Assembly: GCA_020725385.1 (NCBI GenBank)
Contig: DYFC01000058.1
Span: 1 to 39,606, forward strand
Direction: 5' to 3'
DNA length: 39,606 nucleotides
DNA from: Nitrospira japonica
Lineage (GTDB): Bacteria; Nitrospirota; Thermodesulfovibrionia; Thermodesulfovibrionales; SM23-35
Notes under the pieces: model-generated
What the model saw: only the letters and a program-made list of their open reading frames with translations
Told to the model about the DNA's origin: nothing
Database searches by the model: none
Made by a program: the position numbers and the translations under genes
Shown here: positions 1-9,719 of the stretch, piece after piece
How the letters are laid out: each line of letters starts with the position of its first letter
Numbering within the stretch: the first letter of the stretch is position 1

Positions 1-114
1 CCAGGGAGCAATCCCTCTGAAGGTCTGTGGTAGACTACCACGTTGATAGGCTGGAGGTGTAAGTACAGTAATGTATTCAGCTGACCAGTACTAATAGACC
101 GTGTGACTTGACCC
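1..114 (+). rRNA. 23S ribosomal RNA, 3' end (partial)
   Basis: The first ~114 bases match the conserved 3' end of bacterial 23S rRNA (helices 98-101 region), including the stretch reading gaccagtactaatagaccg and the closing cttgaccc. The 5' part lies outside the window. The mature end is placed at about 113-115 by analogy with the E. coli 3' end, so it is uncertain by a few bases. No 5S rRNA follows: only ~80 bases separate this end from rpoD, and they hold a terminator. Confidence 0.93.
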
Positions 115-147
115 TTATTTTATTTCCCTCCTGTTGTCAAAGGAATT

Positions 148-176
148 AAGGGCCTTTGAGTAAAAAGGCCCTTTTT
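148..176 (+). terminator. Rho-independent terminator of the rRNA operon
   Basis: A perfect 10-bp inverted repeat (148-157 AAGGGCCTTT with 164-173 AAAGGCCCTT, six-base loop) runs directly into a T tract at 172-176. It sits between the 23S 3' end and rpoD, so it ends the rRNA transcript without a 5S gene. Read-through would enter rpoD. Confidence 0.85.
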
Positions 177-196
177 ATATGTTTTAAGGAGTTGAA

Positions 197-1639
197 ATGA
201 GAGAGAGAGATATTTTTGAAGAAATTATAGATATCGGTAAAAGACGAGGAGTTCTTACATATGATGAAATAAATGATGCACTTCCTTCTGAATTTTTTTC
301 ACCAGATGAAATAGAAGATTTGATGGATGTGCTTCAGGATATGGGAGTTAAAGTTGTTGACCATGAAGAAATTCTGCCTCCCGAAGAAGAATTAGAAGAA
401 GAATTAGAAGAATACGAAAAAACCGAAGACCTTGTTCAGGCATATTTTTATTCAATGGGTGATATTTCGATTCTTACGAAAGATGAAGAAACAGAGCTTG
501 CAAAAAGACTTGAAGAAGGTAAATCTATTATAAGAGAATTGGTGATAGAACTTCCAATTTACAAAAAACTCGAAGCAAGTTTAGATGGTAATAACGAAGA
601 GGAAGAGGTAGAAGAATTAGAAGCTGAGGAAGAAAGAACAGACGAAGCTTTATTGAAGAGTGTTGAAATTATAGAAGCAAGAATGAGGGAAGTCGAGGCT
701 GCTGACAAAAAGATTTCAAAATATGGCTCTCTTAAAGGCCTTAAGAATCTTATAAAAGAAAAAAAGAAAAAAAATATAGATACAAAAAAATATGAGTTAT
801 TAGCAAAAGAAGTAGAAAAGGTATATAAAAAAGTAGAATCCGAAATAGGCGCAAAAGTTGACCATATTAGAGGGATGTGGTCGCGTATTCAGAAAGCAAA
901 GATATTAATATCTACAGCAAAAGATGAATTAATTACAAGAAATTTACGCCTTGTTGTTAATATAGCAAAGAATTATGTTGGAAGAGGTCTTCCGTTGCTT
1001 GATCTTATTCAAGAAGGCAATATAGGGTTAATGAAGGCTGTAGATAAATTCAAGTATGAGAAGGGTTTTAAATTTAGTACATATGCAACATGGTGGATAA
1101 GGCAGGCAATTACAAGAGCACTAATTGATCAAACAAAAACTATAAGAGTGCCTGTCCATATGATGGAATTCTACAACAGGGTTACAAAAGCATCCCGTGA
1201 GCTTACACAGCAGCTTGGCAGAGAGCCTACCAATGAAGAGATAGCTCACAAACTTTCAGTGCCTATAAGAAAAGTTGAAGAAGTTTTCAGAGCTATACAG
1301 GACCCTATTGCTCTTCAAACACCAGTTGGCGATGAAGACACCGAACTCGAGGATTTTATTGGTGATAAGAATAGCCCTTCTCCTTATTCCGATGCTGAAA
1401 AAATAGAGACATCCGAGCAGATTCAACAAGTACTTAAAACTCTTACTCCAAAAGAAGAAATGGTTATTCGTATGAGATTCGGAATAGGTGCTGATAGAGA
1501 TCATACTCTTGAAGAAGTAGGCAGACATCTATCAATAACAAGAGAAAGAGTAAGACAGATCGAAGCAAAAGCTCTCAGAAAATTAAAACACCCGAGCAGA
1601 TTAAAAGCTTTAAAGAGATTGCTTACTACTCCTGCTTAA
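197..1639 (+). CDS. rpoD: Primary RNA polymerase sigma factor (sigma-70, RpoD)
   Basis: Housekeeping sigma factor that directs core RNA polymerase to -35/-10 promoters. Visible parts of the 480-residue product: region 1.1 (about 1-55), region 1.2 (about 78-110), an acidic non-conserved segment (about 130-150, Glu-rich), region 2 from about 243 including the -10-reading helix [13 protein letters not shown] near 295, region 3 (about 325-395), and region 4 with a helix-turn-helix (about 415-470) including [20 protein letters not shown]. Having region 1.1 and all four regions marks a primary rather than alternative sigma. The AAGGAG at 186-191 sets the ATG at 197. The gene starts only 20 bases after the rRNA terminator, and I see no convincing promoter between them. 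Its last 14 bases overlap the convergent LysM gene. Confidence 0.97.
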   Translation: MRERDIFEEIIDIGKRRGVLTYDEINDALPSEFFSPDEIEDLMDVLQDMGVKVVDHEEILPPEEELEEELEEYEKTEDLVQAYFYSMGDISILTKDEETELAKRLEEGKSIIRELVIELPIYKKLEASLDGNNEEEEVEELEAEEERTDEALLKSVEIIEARMREVEAADKKISKYGSLKGLKNLIKEKKKKNIDTKKYELLAKEVEKVYKKVESEIGAKVDHIRGMWSRIQKAKILISTAKDELITRNLRLVVNIAKNYVGRGLPLLDLIQEGNIGLMKAVDKFKYEKGFKFSTYATWWIRQAITRALIDQTKTIRVPVHMMEFYNRVTKASRELTQQLGREPTNEEIAHKLSVPIRKVEEVFRAIQDPIALQTPVGDEDTELEDFIGDKNSPSPYSDAEKIETSEQIQQVLKTLTPKEEMVIRMRFGIGADRDHTLEEVGRHLSITRERVRQIEAKALRKLKHPSRLKALKRLLTTPA

Positions 1640-2648
1640 CTTTTGTTACAGGGTCTCCTTTTGTAAGAGCATCTGTACTTTTCTTTATTATTACTGTTGA
1701 TGTTTTTTCTCGAGGGTTAATTACCTGGAGAATACCGTTGTAAATTATATGTTTGCCTTGCTCAAGTGTTGCAAGTAAATCTCCTGTCTGCAAACCATCT
1801 TTTGTGCCTTTATCAATATAAGCAATGTCATAAGGCACATTAATTAAATGTAGGTGTTTAGATGCAATAATATATCCTTTTATATCCGGGGTTCTTGGAT
1901 TTTCAGGTTCAATAGGCGGCTCTACTTCATAAAAATCATCTAAATAATAACCTGTTGAAATATCAGTATATGCTTGTGTTACTACGATTTTTGGATCATC
2001 ATTTTCTTCCTGGCCCACAACTTCAGCTGTCCCCACAACATCAATTAGATAACCAAGTTTTTTCCCTGTCTTTGGGTGTTTAACTTTTTCCATTACATGA
2101 AAAATATAGAATTTATCACCTTTTTTAACAGGTTTTTTTACTTTAATAAAAGCATAGTCATCTTTTCCGATAATAGTCCTTCCTGTCGGTGTATCTTTAA
2201 TATATCCAATATTCGGAATTGTCTCTGATATATATCCGCTTGCAAGAAAGATATGTTTGTTAACAATATAATTTTTCTTCTTCGGGGTGATTTTCACTTC
2301 CTCTTCTTTTTTTATTTCAGGTTTAGTTACTAAAGGTATAGGCTCGGGTTTTTTTGTAACAACAGGTTGAATGGATGGTTGAATTTCTTTTTGGAGCAAG
2401 TATAAAGGTATCTTGATTTTCTGACCGGGATATATTCTGTCTGGATTTTTAATTTCAGGATTCTCTTTCCATACCTTCGGCCAGAGAAAAAAATCACTTA
2501 ATTCTTTGCCTGAAATATCCCAGAGCGTGTCGCCTTTAAGAACGGTATAATCTTTATATTCCATTTCCTGAGCTGAAAGATAAGAGCACGTTAGAAATAT
2601 AAGAAAAAATATGCCAATAACCGATATTATTTGTCTCTTTTTATACAT
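1626..2648 (-). CDS. LysM domain envelope protein
   Basis: Exported protein of 340 residues. A hydrophobic signal sequence (about 6-26) precedes a LysM peptidoglycan-binding domain at about 34-82 ([13 protein letters not shown] ... [11 protein letters not shown]). A Pro/Lys/Glu-rich linker (about 88-125) follows. The C-terminal part (about 128-340) looks beta-rich and I cannot assign it to a family. Family knowledge predicts it binds cell-wall glycan in the periplasm; the role of the C-terminus is unknown. The ATG at 2648 has a GGAG (minus strand, 2657-2660) and a good upstream promoter. It is convergent with rpoD and overlaps its last codons, ending with TAG at 1628-1626. It has its own transcription unit, divergent from the M16 peptidase pair. 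Confidence 0.85.
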   Translation of the reverse strand: MYKKRQIISVIGIFFLIFLTCSYLSAQEMEYKDYTVLKGDTLWDISGKELSDFFLWPKVWKENPEIKNPDRIYPGQKIKIPLYLLQKEIQPSIQPVVTKKPEPIPLVTKPEIKKEEEVKITPKKKNYIVNKHIFLASGYISETIPNIGYIKDTPTGRTIIGKDDYAFIKVKKPVKKGDKFYIFHVMEKVKHPKTGKKLGYLIDVVGTAEVVGQEENDDPKIVVTQAYTDISTGYYLDDFYEVEPPIEPENPRTPDIKGYIIASKHLHLINVPYDIAYIDKGTKDGLQTGDLLATLEQGKHIIYNGILQVINPREKTSTVIIKKSTDALTKGDPVTKVKQE

Positions 2649-2684
2649 TATTTATGCTCCTTCATAAAAGTTTTACTTTAATTA

Positions 2685-2713
2685 AAAATAACTAAGTTAA
2701 AGAAAACTGTCAA
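2685..2713 (-). promoter_or_regulatory. Sigma-70 type promoter for the LysM gene
   Basis: Read on the minus strand, a perfect -35 TTGACA (2713-2708), a 17-base spacer and a -10 TATTTT (2690-2685) lie about 37 bases upstream of the ATG at 2648. Assigned by sequence only; the start site is expected near 2678. Confidence 0.5.
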
Positions 2714-2774
2714 GTAATATATTTCAAAAATAAAAAGCTTTCCCAACTTAGATGATTTCTGATAAGATTTAATA

Positions 2775-4109
2775 ATGAGAAAAAATAATAGAATAAGATT
2801 CATAATATTTTTTATTTTAATTCTTTTATTACCTCTTAACCTCTTTGCAGCAAATGTACAGGAATATATTCTTTCAAATGGTCTAAAAGTAATAATTATT
2901 GAAGAACATAAAGCTCCTGTAGCAACATTTCAAATATGGTATAAAGTTGGTGCTGTAGATGAACCTATGGGAAAATCTGGCTTAAGTCATTTGCTCGAAC
3001 ACATGATGTTTAAAGGAACAAAAAATTATGGACCTTCAGAATTATCAAGAATTATTCAGAAAAACGGTGGAACAGATAATGCACATACAACAAAAGATTA
3101 TACTGCTTATTTTGAAATCCTTCCTTCTGACAGGATAAATATAGCAATAGGGCTTGAAGCAGATAGAATGAAAAATCTTTTATTTGATCCTAAAGAAGTT
3201 GTATCTGAAAGAAATGTAGTTATGGAAGAAAGAAGACTAAGATATGAGGATGACCCGCAAAATTCACTTTTTGAAGATGTTGTTGCCACTGCATTTAAAG
3301 TTCATCCTTATCAAAAGCCGGTTATAGGCTGGATGTCCGACATAGAATCTATCAATTCTGAAGATCTTATTAATCATTATAAAACTTATTACTCTCCAGA
3401 TAACTCTGTAATCATAATTGTCGGTGACATAAACCCAAATGAAATTTTAAAACAAATAAAATCAGAGTTTGAAAATATACCGCGGACAAAAATACCTGAA
3501 AGAATTAAATCTATTGAACCCGAACAACAAGGTGAAAGGAGAATAATATTAAGAAGGGAAGCAGAAGTTCCTGCTGTTATGCTGGCTTATCATGTTCCAA
3601 ATTTCCCCCATGAAGACAGCTATGCTCTTGATGTCTTAAGTGTAATTTTATCAGGAGGAAAAAGTTCAAGACTATATCAGTCAATGATTTATGAGAAAAA
3701 GATAGCTATAGATGCAAATGCTGACTATGTAGGATTTAGTAGATTCCCGCATCTTTTTTATTTTTTTGCTGTTGCAGTTCCTAATAAAACTCCTTCTGAA
3801 ATTGAAGAGGCGTTATATGAAGAAATAGAAAAAATAAAAAAGGCCGGTCCTACAGAAAATGAGGTTCAAAAGGCTAAAAATCAAATAGAAGCTTCATTTA
3901 TTATGGAGCAGGATTCAATCTATATGCAGGCTATGAAATATGGATTGTTTGAAATTCTTGGTGATTGGAGATTGGTTGACAAATATCTTGAGGGAATACG
4001 CAGGGTATCCGCTGAAGATATTACGCGTGTTGCGAAAAAGTATTTTATTGAGGAAAATAGAACAACAGGAATCCTTATACCAGCAAAGAAAGTGGATAGT
4101 GAAAAGTGA
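2775..4109 (+). CDS. M16 family zinc peptidase, catalytic subunit
   Basis: Predicted exported metallopeptidase of the pitrilysin/insulinase (M16) family, 444 residues. A signal sequence (about 8-26, ending FAA) precedes the inverted zinc motif HLLEH (His72, Glu75, His76). A downstream metal-ligand glutamate sits in VVMEERR (about 151-152). The C-terminal M16 domain follows, including the segment GGKSSRLYQSM near 297. The length fits the one-half M16B type that works as a heterodimer with an inactive partner, which is exactly what the next gene encodes. The two genes overlap by four bases, so translation is probably coupled. The substrate is unknown; periplasmic peptides or misfolded proteins are plausible. 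The Shine-Dalgarno site before the ATG is weak. Confidence 0.92.
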   Translation: MRKNNRIRFIIFFILILLLPLNLFAANVQEYILSNGLKVIIIEEHKAPVATFQIWYKVGAVDEPMGKSGLSHLLEHMMFKGTKNYGPSELSRIIQKNGGTDNAHTTKDYTAYFEILPSDRINIAIGLEADRMKNLLFDPKEVVSERNVVMEERRLRYEDDPQNSLFEDVVATAFKVHPYQKPVIGWMSDIESINSEDLINHYKTYYSPDNSVIIIVGDINPNEILKQIKSEFENIPRTKIPERIKSIEPEQQGERRIILRREAEVPAVMLAYHVPNFPHEDSYALDVLSVILSGGKSSRLYQSMIYEKKIAIDANADYVGFSRFPHLFYFFAVAVPNKTPSEIEEALYEEIEKIKKAGPTENEVQKAKNQIEASFIMEQDSIYMQAMKYGLFEILGDWRLVDKYLEGIRRVSAEDITRVAKKYFIEENRTTGILIPAKKVDSEK

Positions 4110-5467
4110 AATTGGGGAAAATAATAAATTATTTCAAAAAAAATAGCATTTTTATTTCATTAATATTTTTAACTGTTCATTTACTATTACTTTCTGATTC
4201 GTTTGCCGTTAATGTAAACAGAACAGTCCTTCTAAATGGTCTGACAGTTTTACATTCAGAAAACCATAATCTTCCAATTGTAATGATTACAATGATAGTA
4301 AAATCAGGACAAACTCATGAACCATCTGATAAGGCAGGACTTGCAAATTTGACAGCCGAACTTCTTGATGAAGGTACAAAAACAAGAACATCGAAAGAGA
4401 TAAGCGAAGCAATTGATTTTATAGGAGCTTCCTTAAATGCCACAGCAGGCAATGATTACATTACCTTAAGCCTTTCAGTATTAAAGAAGGACCTGGATAA
4501 AGGTTTTGAAATTTTTACAGATATTGTTTTAAATCCAACCTTTCCACAGCATGAAATTGATAGGAAAAAACAGCTTATAAAAGGTTCTCTAAAACAACGG
4601 GAAGAAGACCCTTCTTTTCTTGCTGAAAAAGCTTTCATAAAAGAAGTGTTTGGTGAGCATCCATATTCGAGACTTGTCGAAGGATCCGAAGAGACAATTG
4701 ATAAAATAAGTAGAGATGATATTTTAAGATTTCATTCAGAAAACTTTATTCCGAACAATTCTATATTGTCAATAGCAGGTGACATCACTCAGGAAGAATT
4801 AATAATTCTTCTGGAAAAATATATAGGAGAATGGAAAAAAATAGAATTGCCCGAGAGAAAGCACTTAAAATTAGAAATAAACAAAAATAAGAAAATCGTA
4901 AAAATTGATAAAGATATTAAACAAGCAAATATAATTCTCGGGAACATTGGTATCAGCAGAGATAATCCTGACTACTATGCGGTATCTGTAATGAATTATA
5001 TTCTCGGCGGAGGAGGATTTGCCTCAAGACTCATGAATTCAATAAGAGATGAAAAAGGACTTGCTTATGATGTGCGTAGTTATTTTGCTGCCTATAAGGA
5101 AGCAGGATATTTTCAATCAGAATTGCAAACCAAGAATGAGACAGCTAACGTTGCGATAGATGAAATTATCAGGCAAATTACAAAGATGAGGACAGAAAAA
5201 GTAAGTGAAAAAGAACTCTCGGAAGCAAAATCATGCCTAACAGGAAGTTTTCCAAGAAGACTTGACACAACGAGGAAAATATCCGATTTTCTTGCAACAG
5301 TTGAATTTTTTAACTTAGGACTTGATTATGATAAAAAATATATAGATTATATAAACTCTGTTACAGAAGAAAATGTTTTAAGAGTTGCACAAAAATATCT
5401 CACCCCTGAAAATTACATTCTTATCATAGTTGGAAATCAAAAAAAGGTAAATTTTAACCAGCAATAA
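4106..5467 (+). CDS. M16 family peptidase-like protein, non-catalytic subunit
   Basis: Partner of the preceding M16 peptidase, 453 residues, with its own hydrophobic export signal (about 16-34). The zinc motif is lost: where the catalytic subunit has HLLEH this protein has NLTAE, so it cannot bind zinc the usual way. The C-terminal domain keeps the Arg and Tyr that M16B partner subunits contribute to substrate binding, in ASRLMNSIRDEKGLAYDVR. The GTG start at 4106 overlaps the upstream TGA (GTGA), supporting coupled translation and a 1:1 heterodimer like other bacterial M16B pairs. A 161-base gap with no recognisable signal follows before pheA. Confidence 0.9.
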   Translation: MKLGKIINYFKKNSIFISLIFLTVHLLLLSDSFAVNVNRTVLLNGLTVLHSENHNLPIVMITMIVKSGQTHEPSDKAGLANLTAELLDEGTKTRTSKEISEAIDFIGASLNATAGNDYITLSLSVLKKDLDKGFEIFTDIVLNPTFPQHEIDRKKQLIKGSLKQREEDPSFLAEKAFIKEVFGEHPYSRLVEGSEETIDKISRDDILRFHSENFIPNNSILSIAGDITQEELIILLEKYIGEWKKIELPERKHLKLEINKNKKIVKIDKDIKQANIILGNIGISRDNPDYYAVSVMNYILGGGGFASRLMNSIRDEKGLAYDVRSYFAAYKEAGYFQSELQTKNETANVAIDEIIRQITKMRTEKVSEKELSEAKSCLTGSFPRRLDTTRKISDFLATVEFFNLGLDYDKKYIDYINSVTEENVLRVAQKYLTPENYILIIVGNQKKVNFNQQ

Positions 5468-5628
5468 AAACCACTTTAATATCAATAATCTTTTTATAAA
5501 ATTCCTTAAAATTTTCAGGCTCAATCAAAATATTGAAAAAATAATTAAAAAATGATTATTATTAATGTCCATACATAGAAGGGGTTAAGCAAGTTCCAAC
5601 AGAATTTGCCAAGACTGGGTTTAAACTT

Positions 5629-6702
5629 ATGAACGAAATTGAAAGACTGCGAAAAAAGATTGACGAGATTGATGATAAAATATTAAAGCTTCTTAATGAA
5701 AGAGCTGATATAGTCCTTGAAATAGGCCGGGTTAAATCCAACAAAAAAACAAAGTTTTACTCTCCAGAACGTGAACGCCAGATTCTTGAGCGACTAACAG
5801 CAATTAACAAAGGACCTTTTCCTAATGAACCTCTTAAAGTAATTTATCGTGAAATTCTTTCTGCTTCTCTTTCACTTGAAGAGCCTTTGAAAGTTGCATG
5901 TCTTGGACCTCTGGCAACATTTACCCATGTGGCAGCAATTAGACATTTCGGTTCATCCGCTGTATTTGTGCCAGTTACAACCATTAAAGATGTATTTGAT
6001 ACGGTTTTATCTAAAAAAGCCGATTTTGGAGTTGTTCCTATTGAAAATTCAAATGAAGGTGTAATAAGTTATACTCTCGATCTTTTTACTGATTATGATT
6101 TGAAAGTCTCTGCAGAAATAATGCTCAGGATAGTGCATAATCTTCTCTCAAAAAGCGGTAAAAAAGAGCGAATTAAAAAAATTTATTCATTCACTCCTGC
6201 AACATCTCAATGCAGAAGATGGCTTGCCAATAATATGCCCGGAATTCCGATAATTGAGGCTACAAGCACTGCAAATGCAGCAGAACTTGCAGCAAGGGAT
6301 AATGAGGCTGCAGCGATAGCAAGTGAACTTGCTGCTGAGATTTATAATTTACAATTTGTTGAAAGAAGTATCGAGGACAACAAGGATAACCATACACGTT
6401 TTTTAGTAATTTCTGAGGAATATCCTAAAAAATCGGGCAGGGACAAAACATCAATAATGTTTTCTGTAAAAAACAAACCGGGCGCTCTTTATAACATTCT
6501 TGAACCTTTAAAGAAAGCCAATATAAACCTTACAAAGATTGAATCAAGGCCATCCAAGAGAAAAGCATGGGAATATATATTTTTTGCTGATATGGAAGGC
6601 CATATTGAAGATAAAAGACTCAGTAAAGCGATAGAAGCAGTGAAAGAAAATTGTCTTTATTTAAAAATACTTGGATCATATCCACACGGAGGATTGTCAT
6701 GA
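5629..6702 (+). CDS. pheA: Bifunctional chorismate mutase / prephenate dehydratase
   Basis: Converts chorismate to prephenate and then phenylpyruvate, the committed branch to phenylalanine. Domains of the 357-residue protein: AroQ-type chorismate mutase helices (1-85, with IDEIDDKILKLLNERADIV), prephenate dehydratase (about 88-270, with the PIENSNEG motif and the DNKDNHTRFLVI segment), and a C-terminal ACT domain (about 280-355) carrying the ESRPS motif typical of phenylalanine feedback sites. It opens the aromatic superoperon. No strong Shine-Dalgarno precedes the ATG at 5629. The frame is open back to about 5565 but holds no ATG, GTG or TTG there, so this start is preferred. Confidence 0.96.
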   Translation: MNEIERLRKKIDEIDDKILKLLNERADIVLEIGRVKSNKKTKFYSPERERQILERLTAINKGPFPNEPLKVIYREILSASLSLEEPLKVACLGPLATFTHVAAIRHFGSSAVFVPVTTIKDVFDTVLSKKADFGVVPIENSNEGVISYTLDLFTDYDLKVSAEIMLRIVHNLLSKSGKKERIKKIYSFTPATSQCRRWLANNMPGIPIIEATSTANAAELAARDNEAAAIASELAAEIYNLQFVERSIEDNKDNHTRFLVISEEYPKKSGRDKTSIMFSVKNKPGALYNILEPLKKANINLTKIESRPSKRKAWEYIFFADMEGHIEDKRLSKAIEAVKENCLYLKILGSYPHGGLS

Positions 6703-7796
6703 TTAAACCGCCTTCATATGTATCTGAAATCAAACCATATGTGCCTGGAAAACCTATAGAAGAACTCGAACGGGAACTTGGTATTACAAATTCTGTAAAA
6801 CTTGCTTCAAATGAAAATCCTATAGGGCCATCAGTAAAAGCAATGAAGGCATTACTTGAAGGAATTATGACACCGGATACATCATCAGGAATTAATCGCT
6901 ATCCGGATGGAAATGGTTATTATTTAAAGAAGGCTATTTCAGAAAAACTTTCAGTCCGTGAAGATGAAATAATTCTTGGCAATGGCTCTAACGAATTAAT
7001 TGATATAGCAGTAAGAACTTTTATTCAACCAGGGGATGAAGTTGTTATGGGTAATCCCTCTTTTGTTGTGTATTTTTCATCTGTTCATGCTCAGGGCGCA
7101 AAGGCAGTACAGATTCCTTTGAAAAACTATACACATGATCTTGATGCAATGGCAGATGCAATCACACCAAGAACAAAAATGATATTTATTGCAAACCCTA
7201 ATAACCCAACTGGAACTATCAATAAAAAAGATGAGTTGCATAGGTTAATGGAGAGTATTTCTGATGATATACTTATCGTAGCTGATGAGGCATACATAGA
7301 ATATGTTACAGACCCTGAATATGCAGAAAGCATGAAATATTTTAAAGATGGAAGGAATGTTCTTATTCTGAGAACTTTCTCTAAAATATATGGTCTTGCA
7401 GGTTTAAGAATTGGATACGGTATTGCTCCCGAATATATAGTTATTGAAATGAATAAATTAAGACCTCCTTTTAATACAAGCACTTTAGCCCAGAAAGCAG
7501 CTCTCGCAGCAATTCAGGATGATGAACATGTACATGCTTCACGTGCTGTAAATGAAAACGGGAAACAGTATTTATACGAAGAGCTTGATAAAATGGGTTT
7601 AAAATATATCCCTTCACAGGCTAATTTTATTTACATAATTCTCGAGCAAAATTCATCAGAAATTTATGAAAATCTGTTAAGCGAAGGAGTAATTATAAGA
7701 CCTGTTGGACAGAAAGAGATAAGGGTTACGATCGGATTGCCAGAGCAGAATAGACGTTTTATTGAATCATTGAGTAAGTTCATAATTAATAAATAA
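6699..7796 (+). CDS. hisC: Histidinol-phosphate / aromatic aminotransferase (HisC family)
   Basis: PLP-dependent fold-type I aminotransferase, 365 residues. Visible motifs are NPNNPTG and TFSKIYGLAGLRIGYG, with the Schiff-base lysine at about 229. HisC-family enzymes catalyse histidinol-phosphate transamination. In this context, between pheA and aroF, it probably also or mainly transaminates phenylpyruvate, hydroxyphenylpyruvate or prephenate. I chose ATG 6699 over the upstream ATG at 6651 because GGAGG lies seven bases before it, it forms an ATGA overlap with the pheA stop, and the product then begins as family members do (MIKPPSYV). Confidence 0.93.
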   Translation: MIKPPSYVSEIKPYVPGKPIEELERELGITNSVKLASNENPIGPSVKAMKALLEGIMTPDTSSGINRYPDGNGYYLKKAISEKLSVREDEIILGNGSNELIDIAVRTFIQPGDEVVMGNPSFVVYFSSVHAQGAKAVQIPLKNYTHDLDAMADAITPRTKMIFIANPNNPTGTINKKDELHRLMESISDDILIVADEAYIEYVTDPEYAESMKYFKDGRNVLILRTFSKIYGLAGLRIGYGIAPEYIVIEMNKLRPPFNTSTLAQKAALAAIQDDEHVHASRAVNENGKQYLYEELDKMGLKYIPSQANFIYIILEQNSSEIYENLLSEGVIIRPVGQKEIRVTIGLPEQNRRFIESLSKFIINK

Positions 7797-7820
7797 TATT
7801 TTAATCGTAAGGAGTAAAAA

Positions 7821-8846
7821 ATGGATATTATTGTTTTAAAACCAGGCACAACAGAAGAACAATTGCGTCATATTATAAAAAAGCTTGAAAGTAAGGGATT
7901 GCAAGCAAATGTCTCAAAGGGGACTGAAAGAACAATTATAGGTGTTATTGGAGATACCTCAAAGATAACTGAAGAGGAAGAAAGTGTTATAAGCATTATG
8001 CCGGGGGTTGAGGATGTGATGAGAATCCTCAAGCCTTATAAACTCGCCAGCCGTGAGTTCAGACCCGATGGAACTACTATAAATATTAAAGGAAATGTTA
8101 TAGGCGGTAAAAAAATTCATGTCATTGCAGGACCATGTGCTGTTGAAAATAGAACGATCTTAATGAATATAGCAAAAAAAGTTAAAGAAGCAGGAGCAAC
8201 TTTTGTAAGAGGCGGTGCTTTTAAGCCAAGAACTTCTCCGTATTCCTTTCAAGGACTCGGTGAGGAAGGATTAAAATATCTTGCAGAAGCACGAGAAAAA
8301 ACAGGGTTGCCTGTTGTTACAGAACTCATGGACCCGAGAGATATGGAAGTTATACAGAAATATGCTGATATTATCCAGATTGGCGCAAGGAATATGCAGA
8401 ATTTTAGACTCTTACTCGAAGTCGGTAATTCATCAAAGCCGGTTTTATTAAAAAGAGGCTTATCCGCGACAATAAAAGAATGGCTAATGGCTGCTGAATA
8501 TATTATGTCAAGAGGAAACCATCACGTCATATTATGCGAAAGAGGTATTCGCACATTTGAAACTGCGACAAGGAATACCCTTGATTTAAGTGCTGTGCCT
8601 GTTCTGAAAAAACTTACACATTTGCCAGTTTTTGTTGATCCGAGTCACGGTGTTGGCAAGTGGGATCTTGTAGCGCCTATGGCAAAAGCTGCGGTTGCAG
8701 CAGGAGCAGATGGACTTATAATTGAAGTTCATACAAATCCAGAAGAAGCTCTATCAGACGGTGAACAATCCCTTAAACCTAATGATTTTAAAAAGTTAAT
8801 GAAGGACCTAAAACCTATAGCCTCTGCGATTGGAAGAAGCATATAA
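7821..8846 (+). CDS. aroF: 3-deoxy-7-phosphoheptulonate (DAHP) synthase, type I-beta
   Basis: Condenses phosphoenolpyruvate and erythrose-4-phosphate, the first step of the shikimate pathway. The 341-residue product has an N-terminal ferredoxin-like regulatory domain (about 1-66, [14 protein letters not shown]) as in the Thermotoga enzyme. The barrel follows, with [24 protein letters not shown] and the metal/substrate segment VDPSHGVGK. The N-terminal domain is known in this subclass to mediate feedback by aromatic amino acids. AAGGAG stands before the ATG at 7821. It lies in line with hisC and tyrA, giving entry and exit steps of the pathway in one operon. Confidence 0.96.
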   Translation: MDIIVLKPGTTEEQLRHIIKKLESKGLQANVSKGTERTIIGVIGDTSKITEEEESVISIMPGVEDVMRILKPYKLASREFRPDGTTINIKGNVIGGKKIHVIAGPCAVENRTILMNIAKKVKEAGATFVRGGAFKPRTSPYSFQGLGEEGLKYLAEAREKTGLPVVTELMDPRDMEVIQKYADIIQIGARNMQNFRLLLEVGNSSKPVLLKRGLSATIKEWLMAAEYIMSRGNHHVILCERGIRTFETATRNTLDLSAVPVLKKLTHLPVFVDPSHGVGKWDLVAPMAKAAVAAGADGLIIEVHTNPEEALSDGEQSLKPNDFKKLMKDLKPIASAIGRSI

Positions 8847-8852
8847 TATCAA

Positions 8853-9719
8853 ATGGAAAATGCTAATAGTTTCAAATTTCAAAAAATAACAATAATTGGT
8901 GTTGGTCTAATAGGAGGTTCTTTTGCTCTTGCTCTTAAAAAGAAAAAACTATGTGGACATATAGTTGGATTCGGAAGAAGTGAAAAAAATTTAAAAAGAG
9001 CAAAAAATAAAAAAATTATTGATTCATACGAACTTGACCCTGTCACTGCATGTAAGGACTCTGACTTAATATTGTTTTCAACACCGGTAGGCTTTTTTCT
9101 TGAGATTGCAAAGAAAATAAAAAATTCCCTTAAACCTGGAGCTATAGTTACAGATGTCGGAAGTGTTAAGGGAAAACTTGTATATGATATAGAAAAAATA
9201 CTACCCGATAAAATTTATTTTGTTGGTGGTCATCCAATTGCAGGCAGTGACCAATCAGGCATTGATGCTGCTTCAGCAGAAATTTTTAAGAATGCAAAGT
9301 GTATTATTACTCCTACAGGTAAGACAAATAAGAATGCGATGAAATCTATAATTTCAATCTGGAAAACATTAGGCTCTATTGTAACAATAATTGACCCTTA
9401 CGAGCATGACAGAATATACGGAGCGATAAGCCATCTCCCTCATGTGATAGCATATAATCTTGTTAATACAGTTGCTGAAATAGACAGTTCATATCTTTTA
9501 TTTTCAGGACAAGGCTTCAAGGATACAACAAGAATAGCTTCAAGCCATCATGAACTATGGAGAGACATATGTATTCTTAACAGAAAAAATCTCCTTAAAT
9601 ATATAGAAGTTTTCATTAAAAATCTTGACGAGTTCAAGAAACATCTCAAGGCATCGGATGCAAAGGCTATTGAGAGAGATTTTATTAATGCCAGAAATTT
9701 AAGAGAAGGTCTTGGATAG
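8853..9719 (+). CDS. tyrA: Prephenate (or arogenate) dehydrogenase
   Basis: Oxidative decarboxylation of prephenate or arogenate toward tyrosine. The Rossmann NAD(P) motif is near the start (IIGVGLIGGSFALALK, about 13-28). FVGGHPIAGSDQSG and the helical dimerisation domain (HLPHVIAYNLVN region) follow. The 288-residue length is normal for the stand-alone, ACT-free form. The ATG lies six bases after aroF and has only a weak Shine-Dalgarno, suggesting coupling. Its end overlaps the aroA start by eight bases. The sequence alone does not settle prephenate versus arogenate preference. Confidence 0.94.
   Translation: MENANSFKFQKITIIGVGLIGGSFALALKKKKLCGHIVGFGRSEKNLKRAKNKKIIDSYELDPVTACKDSDLILFSTPVGFFLEIAKKIKNSLKPGAIVTDVGSVKGKLVYDIEKILPDKIYFVGGHPIAGSDQSGIDAASAEIFKNAKCIITPTGKTNKNAMKSIISIWKTLGSIVTIIDPYEHDRIYGAISHLPHVIAYNLVNTVAEIDSSYLLFSGQGFKDTTRIASSHHELWRDICILNRKNLLKYIEVFIKNLDEFKKHLKASDAKAIERDFINARNLREGLG

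Noticed and set aside
115..196. Possible 5S rRNA behind 23S
   Set aside because: Only about 80 bases are present, and they are accounted for by the terminator and leader; no 5S core sequence is visible.
5468..5628. Attenuator or leader peptide before pheA
   Set aside because: The short frames in the 161-base gap have no run of Phe or Tyr codons and no terminator/antiterminator pair.
6651..6698. Longer hisC start at ATG 6651
   Set aside because: It lies inside pheA, has no ribosome site and adds 16 residues not seen in the family; ATG 6699 has GGAGG and an ATGA overlap.
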